Part shown: positions 11,335-19,255 of the stretch, in pieces
Numbering within the stretch: the first letter of the stretch is position 1
Layout: each line of letters opens with the position of its first letter
NCBI GenBank assembly: GCA_015039315.1
Contig: WIDE01000021.1
Coordinates: forward strand, 293,156 to 333,427
Origin: Clavulina sp. PMI_390
Taxonomy: Eukaryota; Basidiomycota; Agaricomycetes; Cantharellales; Hydnaceae
Direction: 5' to 3'
Length of the DNA: 40,272 nucleotides
The notes under the pieces: generated by a model
Databases searched by the model: none
What the model was told of the DNA's origin: nothing
Seen by the model: only the letters and a program-made list of their open reading frames with translations
Program-made: the position numbers and the translations under genes

Positions 11335-11365
11335 AAGCCTCGCAGATCAAATAACGGCCGCGCGC
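11335..11365 (+). promoter_or_regulatory. Array promoter core, copy upstream of member 4
   Basis: The core reads AAGCCTCGCAGATCAAAT then AACGGCCGCGCGC, ending about 133 bases before the ATG at 11498. The similarity extends upstream to about 11251 when compared with the orphan copy at 12893-13005, including GGCTTCTCG, GTCATCGAGGA, GACTCCTCGAGCAATGC and TAAAG blocks. No good TATA box is seen between this core and the gene. Confidence 0.65.
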
Positions 11366-11497
11366 TTATGCCACCACCATGGATAACGCGCTTGAGCAAA
11401 CAAGGGGTTCCCCCAATCGATCACACCAGCTCTTTACCTCCTCTGAGCCCAAACGCCTCCTCCCGTCCTCTTCGCCATACTCCCTCTCTCTATCGCC

Positions 11498-12287
11498 ATG
11501 TTCGCTCGGTTTGTGCTGTTGTTCTTGGCCGCCACCTCCATCTTCTCCTTGGTGTTTGCTGTCCCTATCGTCCGTGATGGTGAGTCCCTTCTCATAACAT
11601 ACCCGTCACGTATCGTCTGAACACTACATTTACAGACTCCAACACCGATCTCTCTTCCATCCTTTTGACTCTCGTCTCCGATATCAATGTTGAAAGTGAG
11701 CGAAACAACAGTCTTTTTTATTATAATCATTTTCCAATGCAGGTCTCGATTTTCCCCCCTAAAAGTGGACACCAAACAGGACCCCGCCACCCTTGTGGGC
11801 AATGTTTGCACCTTCATTCAGGAGGTCAATGACCAGGTAGGGAATCTCGACGTCGGTGTTGATGGTGCTGGTGTGGGCGCCTCGTTGTCAGTCTCGTTCC
11901 CAGCTCTTATTTCCACCATCAGCGTATGTTCTCTTTTCCCGCCATGCGTGCACTCCTCAGATTTCTCTGAACCTATTATCGTATATAGACCTTGATCCAG
12001 AGGATTCAGAGTGAATCTGCCAGCCAAGCCCTCGTTTCCAAACTCATCTCCGCCCTCATCAAGCTAGTTTCTGCCATCCTTAATGTGGGAAAGCTAAGCT
12101 CAATACTACAGCTGATCTTCGGAAAGTAAGCCTTGCTGTCTTCTTGAGACTCTCGCCCGACGATATTCCTAACACGCGTGGCACATATTACAGGATTCTC
12201 GAGAATGCACTCAGCGAATCCGCCTTACTGCTTGCGCAAATACTTGCTGGCATGGGGACAAACGGCGTGAACGGCGTGAACTTATGA
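11498..12287 (+). CDS. Small secreted protein, array member 4 (subfamily 60/158)
   Basis: This gene encodes 176 residues of unknown function. The exons are 11498-11579, 11636-11695, 11766-11923, 11989-12125 and 12194-12287 (82, 60, 158, 137 and 94 bases). The first four lengths equal those of member 3 although the protein has diverged considerably. The signal peptide is MFARFVLLFLAATSIFSLVF, then AVPIVRD. The body has QDPATLVGNVCTFIQEVND, VDGAGVGASLSVSFPALIST and ASQALVSKLISALIKLVSAI. The C-terminal exon has lost the Gly zipper and ends in NGVNGVNL, written by a 9-base direct repeat (AACGGCGTG twice). Exon 3 uses the acceptor at 11761-11765; the earlier CAG would give an early stop. One cysteine lies in the mature part. 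Confidence 0.82.
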
Positions 12288-12892
12288 AGCGACGCATTGC
12301 TTCCCTCTTGGCATATTTTCCTTGACACCCCCTGGGCCGTTGCTCTGGTAGACCTATCTTTTGCCACCCCGTCCCTATGTCTTTTTCATGAGTCCTATTT
12401 TTCTGCTCCCCGTTTCCCGTCATTTATCTGTTGCTGACGAAGCGATTGTAAGTGCGAAGTTGTCGAGGACTCGTCGCATACGTCATCTGCGTATATCCCC
12501 GGACCATTTCGTCCGACATATCAACTTATAATACATTCCGTTTAGTGTCTATTCAGCATTCACGAAAGCAATAGGACTGGAATTTTTCTTTAGGAGCTAG
12601 GTCACACCTTGGAAGTGGCCTGAAATGGGTGCTGGTCGCGGTTTGCGGAAAGTTTCAACGATGGCGCGCTCCAGACTGAGAAGTAAACATAGTTTCGTAC
12701 TTGCCCTCTAACGGTGGGCTGTTCGTCATGTAGCCATCTAGGTTTTGTGCCAGCAGACCTCACTGTTCGACGACTAGTGGGCAGCGTTATTGAAATCTTC
12801 CGTAGACAATAGATAGCTATAAGACAGAGCTGATTTGAGGTAGGCGGTATGCATGATCGCCAAGTTCTCCGGCCGATATGAGAACTTCAGAG
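12288..12892. other. 3' flank of member 4 and gene-free DNA
   Basis: About 12430-12530 is the conserved array 3' unit (CTGACGAAGCGA, GGACTCGTCGCATACGTC, CATTTCGTCCGACAT). About 12735-12892 resembles 11045-11250, the DNA before the promoter of member 4. Nothing coding is recognised. Confidence 0.5.
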
Positions 12893-13005
12893 AAGGTTAA
12901 TTAAGCGGGCTTCTCGGCGCTTCGGGCCCGTGTCATCGAGGAGGTTGCAGTCCTCGATCAATGCTAAAAGAACCAAGCCTCGCAGATGAAATAACGGCCA
13001 CGCGC
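12893..13005 (+). promoter_or_regulatory. Orphan array promoter (no gene of its own)
   Basis: This block matches 11251-11365 upstream of member 4 nearly throughout: GGCTTCTCGG, CTTCGGGCCCGTGTCATCGA, CAGTCCTCGATCAATGC and TAAAAG, then the core AAGCCTCGCAGATGAAAT and AACGGCCACGCGC at 12975-13005. Instead of a signal-peptide exon ~135 bases downstream, the DNA passes at about 13010 into the 3' end of member 5, which is on the opposite strand. The gene once driven from here appears to have been lost or replaced. Confidence 0.6.
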
Positions 13006-13239
13006 TAGTAAGGACTAAATTAGAGCTAGTCAAATGAGATAGCACGGAAACAGAGGAATGCAACAAGTTATCTATGACTCCACGCGTGCACTCGCTTTAT
13101 CAGTAGAAAACAGAAGAGAAAGGTGTGAAGGAACAGGCCAGCAGGAGTGGACGGCGGGGTGAAGCTGCCAGGGTGACAATTAGCGAAGGTTTAGGGAGGA
13201 TATACCAGGAGGAACAACAGTGACATGGTTCAAGGGATC

Positions 13240-13976
13240 TCAGAAGCCGAAACCCTTGAGAACCACGAGGAGCGGACCGCCGAGCACACCACCGAGAAGG
13301 CCTTGCACAATACCAACAATGCTAGAGGATAATATGGATTAGGAATATGCATGCAAGTGGGAAAATCTAATACTGACCTAGCGACGATAGGGCCGAGAAC
13401 TTTTGGAAGTAGACCAACAATGGTCGAGATGAGGGTGCCAACGACGGAGGTGAGTTCGGTAACGAGAGCTTCGGTGGTACTAATGGGGCTGCTCTCAAGG
13501 TTCTTGATTAAAGCCTGGAGGAAGAACCTGTTAGCGAAAGGATGTGATCTGTACAGAACAGGAGTTTACATACGACAATGGTGGATAGAAGAGTTGGGAG
13601 CGAGAGCTGGAGCGAAAGACCGACACCAGCAATATCAGCGCTAACGCTGAGGTTCTTAACCTGGGCGGTAGTGCCTTTGATGTTGGCCACGACAGTGGTG
13701 ACGAGAGTCTCAGGGTCAGAAATGCTGGCCACTATGGGGGTGTGTGAGTACGTATCACAAGATGGCGATGAGGTCGACGCACTGTCTGACTTGATGGTAG
13801 ACTTGAGGCCCGAAATCAAGGAGAGCATCTCAGAGGCAGGATCTATAGGAAAAAGTCAACATTGTGGAATCTGATAGACACCAAGCGTCCTCACCAGCTC
13901 GGGCGATGGGGGCAGCAAAGGCCGAGGAGAAGATGGAGGCAGCAGCCAAGGCAAGGACAGCAATACGAGTGAACAT
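13240..13976 (-). CDS. Small secreted protein, array member 5 (inverted copy of member 3)
   Basis: This gene encodes 172 residues of unknown function. The exons are 13976-13895, 13842-13783, 13731-13574, 13514-13378 and 13321-13240 (82, 60, 158, 137 and 82 bases). The signal peptide MFTRIAVLALAAASIFSSAF and the following APIARADPASEMLS are nearly those of member 3. The body keeps SDPETLVTTVVANIKGT, LSVSADIAGVGLSLQLSLP and TEALVTELTSVVGTLISTI. The frame is intact and splice sites are good (GTGAGG, GTGCGT, GTATGT, GTCAGT), so it looks functional. The Gly-spaced tail is altered: GIVQGLLGGVLGG is followed by PLLVVLKGFGF, 12 bases longer than in member 3. Confidence 0.88.
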
Positions 13977-14145
13977 GGTGATGTAGAGGGTGTGAAGGAG
14001 AGTGAGCGTTTAGAATGAGAGTGGGGATAGCAGAGCTGAGAACAAGCAAAATATTCGAAGAGTTCGATGGGGGAAAGTGAGAGGTGCAGCTTTTGCTACC
14101 CTTTTATCTCAGTGAGCGCAAATAGATCCCACAACACGGCAGCTT

Positions 14146-14173
14146 GGCGCGGCCACTATTGATTTGCGAAGCT
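14146..14173 (-). promoter_or_regulatory. Array promoter core, copy upstream of member 5
   Basis: On the minus strand the core reads AGCTTCGCAAATCAATA then GTGGCCGCGC, about 170 bases before the ATG at 13976. It is the duplicate of the copy at 8054-8080. A weak TATA-like GATAAAAG lies at 14101-14108. Confidence 0.6.
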
Positions 14174-14429
14174 TCTTTCTTTTTCACCTTCGGTCGGTGG
14201 GGACACCTTCACTGAACCCTGGGAGACTGACCAAGGATCGGTCCACTGGCATCTCACTGTATACATGCCTAACACATACAACAGTATTCGAGCCAGCTAG
14301 TATAACGAGCTGGCATGAGCAAGCGGTGGTATTGACGAGATGATGTAACTCTATTGCCGCACAAAGTCACTGAATGGAAAGGAATGCATTTGATATTGCA
14401 TTACCAGCCCTCGACCAAAGCTAAAGACC

Positions 14430-14459
14430 AGCTTCGCAAATCAAATAACGACCGCGCGC
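14430..14459 (+). promoter_or_regulatory. Array promoter core, copy upstream of the broken member
   Basis: The core reads AGCTTCGCAAATCAAAT then AACGACCGCGCGC, ending 140 bases before the ATG at 14599. TATAAA follows at 14487-14492. The promoter is better preserved than the coding sequence it precedes. Confidence 0.6.
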
Positions 14460-14598
14460 CAAAGGACTCTAAGGAGATATCATACCTATAAAGTCAAATG
14501 GGCCCTAGCGAGTCCTCTTATCGATCTCTTGGATCCCTCGCTCACTCTGAGCAGTTGCCCATACGCTTTTTCTTGGATACATCCCCTTCGGAATCGCC

Positions 14599-15344
14599 AT
14601 GCTCGCCCGTGTCCTTATTTGCGCCTGGCTATCGCCTCTTTCTTCTCTACCGTGCTTGCTGCCCCTATCGCTCGCGCTGGTGAGCTTTTTTCGCAACGAT
14701 CAGATCACGGATTGCCTTGACATTTTGTTTCGCAAACACCACTGCCGATCTCAACTCTTTGCTTTAGAGATGAACTCCGCCGTTGAGGATGACTGTGCGT
14801 GGTAAACTGTTATCTTTGCTCTCATACTGATTCTGATAGCATGTGGGCATGTTTTTACAGTGCAAACCGCGACAGACTCTACTTCTCTTGTTAATACCAT
14901 CGAGAGCAACGTTCAGAACGTTATCGCCAAGATGATTGTTCTCAATCTTGGGCCTCTATGTTGGCGTCTTCCCAGCTCTCCTTAAAACTGCCTCTGTAGG
15001 CTCCATCTTTCCATCGCGGCCGCACTCTTGCTCTTCGATAACTAGTAGCTCGTATTCAGAGCGTTCTCCAGAGGCTCAAGAGCGACCCCTCCAGCACCAC
15101 CGAGGAGCTCATCGATAAACTCACCTCTATCTTCGGCCAACTCGTTTTAGCGATCAGCAAGCAGACAAAATTGGCTCTCAAAACTCTCCTCGCAGTGTTA
15201 GTACATCTTTCTTCTCATTCTCATTCTGCAAGATCTCCTGATACGCGTGACATTTGTTTTAGTATTGTTGAATACGCTAACACTGAGTTCAACAAGCGCC
15301 TCCTCAATTGGATAGAAACAAATCCGTTGGGTGCCAGGTTGTGA
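14599..15344 (+). pseudogene. Decayed array member 6 (subfamily 60/158)
   Basis: The five-exon skeleton is recognisable against members 3-5. Exon 1 (14599-14679) is 81 rather than 82 bases: it opens MLARVLICA and later reads AAPIARA in another frame, so one base has been lost. Exon 2 has GCAA where the acceptor AG should be, and a TAG after NTTADLNSLL. Exon 3 (14861-14995) is 135 instead of 158 bases, a 23-base loss that shifts the frame before VGVFPALLKTAS. Exons 4 (15060-15196, exactly 137 bases) and 5 (15263-15344, 82 bases) are clean. Several independent lesions make a full-length product unlikely. A shorter product by alternative splicing (acceptor CTTTAG near 14768) cannot be ruled out. 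Confidence 0.8.
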
Positions 15345-16109
15345 AAGCTACCAGGGAATCAGGCGACCGTATTGGCCTTGACAGATCTTCTTCCAGGCCA
15401 TATTGATCCTTGTTCTGGCAGCCCACCATCTTTCCCGCCCGACCCTATTCGTCAATCCTTTCTCTTCTGATTTCTTACTCTTTTCTCGTTCTCTCTGATC
15501 TACCCATGAAGCGGTCGTATACGTGGAGTCATAGAGACACGAGAAATTTGGTGTATAACCCTCTGTATGTATGTTCGGGCGGAAGAGCCTACCCCATCAA
15601 CATACAATTTATCCTGTTTCGAATGAACACTCACGAGAGCGGGTTCATACAGAGACACATGCCTTAGAATGAGTCACTGTTTTCAGGTTAGGAAGGCACC
15701 ATTGCCTAATAAATCAGTTGGCTTGTGGTACAGTATGGCGAGCTCAAAAGGTGGTCAAGAAGTCCAGAATATCCAGCCTTGGTTATCGGGACTTCGCGCC
15801 CGCGCGCACATTTTTTCTCCGCACGTGATTAAATTCGCTCTTGTGCCACTATTTGCCTTGCTGCCACGATGATGTCTGCGGCCCTCGCCAATCCGTCTAG
15901 GTTGCTCATAACCAAGATTCCACTCTACACGGACCCTCATCAATGTATAGAATATGCAGTTGGTATTATTTTGGACTCAAATCTAGTACTCTCAATTCCT
16001 CGAATTATTGCGTAACATGGTGATGAGAAGCGCCTGTAGAGATATCTGCGGCCAGCCTGTGCTATTGAGTGGCGATTTACTGTTATCAACCTTTGATTCC
16101 CGTCAACCA
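15345..16109. other. 3' flank of the broken member and gene-free DNA
   Basis: Near 15505-15545 weak traces of the array 3' unit remain (ATGAAGCGGTCGTATACGTG, GGAGTCATAGAGACACG). The rest, to about 16109, has only short open frames without recognisable content. Confidence 0.45.
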
Positions 16110-17290
16110 AATTACCATTCCGTCTAACGAGAGATATCTCATCTATATGTCAATGTAGAGCTTCTATCAGAAGCACACTCTAGAATTTTGAGGTATACAT
16201 GGTGTTCTGCCTGAGCTCATCCTGCGCTCCGCTAGTGAGCTATTCTTCCGTGTGCCTTCGTGAGTAGTCTTCGGAACAGTTATGGTAGTACTATAGTGGA
16301 TCTGGATCTTGTCATCGACGAGGTCTCCATTGCTGAGTGCTTCGTTACCATTCCCAAGCTAGTGTTGGAAGCCAAGCTCCTAACGGAACCGCCTCGTGAG
16401 CAGCATGCCGGCATTTATGATGTTCTCTTATAACGTCGCGAAGCATTTGGCGAGTTCGCTCCCAGCAGGATCCTCGGTCGCCCCGGGCTGTAAGTATGAG
16501 GGGAACTTACCATCTCTCATCCCGCCGGTCGCCCAGATGAGTTACTTCGATTTGACGGACAATTTCCCCCTTGTTGGAGTCGATGGGTAGCATTTAGGCG
16601 GGATTGACGCACATGCAGGGCAGGTCGTATAAACAGCGAGCACACAGCGTTAACTACATATGCATCTGAGGGGGGGATTCGGAGTATGCTGCTCCAGTCG
16701 AGCGGCCCTTAGACATGTGTGGATTCACAAAGAGGCGATGCTTTTTCGAGTGGGAGAATAGTTATGAACATGGCAAGCTGCAAGTATAGATACGGCGGAA
16801 GGACCTGATCTGCTGCTATGGAGTGCTAGGAAATACTTCTGGCCGCGGAGATGGGAGTCGGTGGGTATGGTTCCGTCGGCCAGGAAAGCCCTTTCGCTTG
16901 TTCCAGTTGCTTGGCGCGCGCTTTCTAGTGTTCAAACTTCTCTTTTGCTTCAGCAAGGTTGAGGGACGTCCTTCGCACGGATGAAAGCGGTGCGTGTGAG
17001 TTTTCAGTGGGTCACGACCTTCTTCTCTCGGGCATGGTTTACCCGCTGCTCATGTCCTAGTCTAATCATTTCTGTCGTGAAACCACTGTGCCACATCCAG
17101 CATTTTTTCCTACGTCGCCATGCCCGTCTGGGCATCGACACGGCGCCGGACGCTCCAAAGTGCCAGCCAAGTGAGCGCTTGCTGTGTGACGGGGAACAGT
17201 GGAGAGTTTCAGCAATCGGTTGCATGGCGACCATGAGCCTGAGACGGGCCATGGAATGCCCTTCTGGCTGGTACGTGGAATTCATCGTGG
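16110..17290. repeat. Duplicated ~1.1-kb segment, copy X2
   Basis: This is the direct duplicate of X1 (about 9955-11110). Matching landmarks are CACACTCTAGAATTT near 16172, GAGGGGAACTTACCATCT near 16498, GGCCGCGGAGATGGGA near 16841, GAGGGACGTCCTTCGCACGG near 16962, CGTCGCCATGCCCGTCTGGG near 17113 and AGTGAGCGCTTGCTGTGTG near 17170. It is no more open than X1, so it is decayed or non-coding. Boundaries are approximate. Confidence 0.6.
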
Positions 17291-17871
17291 TCTACGCTCC
17301 ACAGCGCACATCAAAATACACTTCTGCCAATAAGCTCACAGAGAGCTCGCATCCGCGGGAGCTTGTGGCAAATCCTTTTGATGGTCGAATTTCACCCTGA
17401 AGGTCGCCCGTGCGCAGTCATCCTCAGGAATTCTTGGCATGGGTGTCGTCCTCGCGCTATGGTGAACAGCTCTGGCACTAAAACTTTTGCGTAGCCTGGT
17501 ATATTCCGGTTATCATTCAAGAAGCTGTTTGGGCGAAGTCTCTCGTTGTCTTGAGCAGTGTGTCAGCGGCAGATCTAAAACTCTTAAATGTGAACCCTGC
17601 TCCACTCGAGCTCCACAGTATGTAAGACGCGCCCTTTCCTGTCAAAGATCGAGTGCAACTCGACTTCTTTTCGGCCGAGTTCCTTCCGTACGGCGGTTTG
17701 AATCAGATCCTCTCTGCTGGGCTTGATGTTTTGTGACAACGAAACTGCGCTCATGGTGGTATAAAGAGGGCCCACTTTCACAAGAACTTTTCCTTCTCAT
17801 CCCAATTTTTGGCCCCCAGAATCCTCTACAGTCTCGTTGCTCTCTCAAACCTCTCTTCGCTCATTACCAAA
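17291..17871. other. Promoter region of array member 7
   Basis: No gene is recognised. TATAAA at 17760-17765 lies 107 bases before the ATG at 17872 and is followed by a CT-rich leader. The promoter core of the 60/158 subfamily is not found here. Confidence 0.5.
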
Positions 17872-18791
17872 ATGTTCGCTCGTTTCTCCACCTTCCTCAT
17901 CGCCGGCGCTGCTGTGCTCTCTGCCATCGCACCCGTCATGGCTACCCCCAGCCACCGTGTTCGCAATGTGGAGATTGCCCGCTCGCATAACGAGCTGGCT
18001 GCTCGCGCTGCGCCTGCTGACCCCCATATGGTTGAGGCTTTCAATGTCTACAAGCGTTGTGGTAAGTGCTTTGCGCCCTTTGCATATTTGTCCAAGCGCT
18101 AAAGAGAATTGCTCCTTTATGCTATGTTTTACTTGATGGTCACCAGGCTGCCAGCAGGATGCTCCTGGTATTACCGTCGGCCTCTACACTGATATTAGTG
18201 GCTTCCTCGAGGTCTTGGGTGAGTACAGGCATTTTCGGCCTGGACCTTCTCATCAATGACTTATTCGAACCCTTTACTCTGAATAGATGGCGTGACTGAT
18301 CCCTCTGACTGCGCGTCGAAGATCGTTGCCGCCATTGGCGCTGCCGCTGAGGTCGTTGCCGGCCTTGACGTCACGGTCGACACCCCGATTGCTGATGTTG
18401 AGGTCGCTGTCGCGATTAAGGCCGTCGTTGAGATCTACCTCGTACGCATTTCTTTCGCTCGCTCTCATAGTTCTTTGTCTTGATGAATCAACTGACCTTC
18501 TTCCCTCCCTCAGGCCATTCTCACTGCTTTCGTCAAGTACGACATTAGCGTCGTTCTTTCCCTCCTCGCCGAGATCGATGCGGCCCTCGTTGCCTTCATC
18601 AAGGTTCTCGTCAAGCTCATTCCCAGCCTTATCGTCTCTATTGCTGCTGCGTATGTGTATTTCTGGCCGCTTCCTTTCTCAAGAACCTGTAGCTGACTTT
18701 TGATCCCCTGCCTTTCCATAGCCTTGTTGCCGATGTCTATGCTCTCGTCAACCTCCACCTGACCGCTTCTCTTGCTCTCTTGGGCCTGTAA
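17872..18791 (+). CDS. Small secreted protein, array member 7 (divergent, subfamily 72/155)
   Basis: This gene encodes 207 residues of unknown function. The exons are 17872-18061, 18147-18218, 18287-18441, 18514-18650 and 18722-18791 (190, 72, 155, 137 and 70 bases). Exons 2-4 have exactly the lengths of members 1 and 2 and the same phases, though sequence identity is low. Exon 1 is 90 bases longer: after the signal peptide (MFARFSTFLIAGAAVLSA, IAPVMA) it adds a basic/acidic stretch (PSHRVRNVEIARSHNELAAR) and ends VYKRC. Exon 2 gives GCQQDAPGITVGLYTDISG. The body is Val/Ala/Ile-rich (KIVAAIGAAAEVVAGLDVTV, AFIKVLVKLIPSLIVSIAAA) and ends in HLTASLALLGL. Cysteines (CGC and DCAS) set it apart. 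The N-terminal extension could be a propeptide. Confidence 0.85.
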
Positions 18792-19255
18792 AATCCTTAC
18801 TCACTCGTTCGTCTAAGGAACATGTTGCGGGTTAGAGTTGATTAGAGCCACTTTACATCGGATACCTCTTAGTTAATTATGCAATGCAGTGTTCTATTCC
18901 CGTACACCAATAAGGGATAGACATCATAACAGCCACGAGTGAAATTGATAAAAAGATTTCAGGAGATGGTAGGATCAGCAGGCAGGCGAGATATGGCACC
19001 ACTCGCGGCCGGAATGATGTCGAATGGGACAGAATGATCGTTAATGGGGTCCAACATGCACACGTTGCCAACTCTTACCAGGCCACAAGGTTGTACTGTA
19101 GTAGAGCTCACGCTCAATGAGTTAACACCCATAATTACAGTCATGAAGGGATGATATACTGGGAGTGTCGTATGTCGATATAGGATCTGGATCTTGCCAA
19201 GCATTCGGCGCATTCTACGGGAGACCGATCTGCACGAGCGACAGATTTTTATTGC
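18792..19255. other. Convergent intergenic region
   Basis: The 3' flanks of array member 7 (plus) and of the F-box gene (minus, ending 19256) meet here. Nothing else is recognised. Confidence 0.5.

Larger units (their letters stand above)
13010..14200 (-). repeat. Inverted duplicate of ~8040-9225 (member 3 unit)
   Basis: Read on the minus strand, 14200 to 13010 follows 8040-9225 through the promoter (AAAGAAAGAAGCTTCGCAAA, CCAAGCTGCCG, TTGTGGGATC), the leader (CTCATTCTAAACGC), all five exons with identical lengths in exons 1-4, and the 3' flank (TTCTGTTTTCTACTGA, GCGAGTGCACGCGTGGA). Introns and flanks are still alignable, so this duplication is younger than the split between the other members. 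Boundaries are approximate. Confidence 0.75.
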
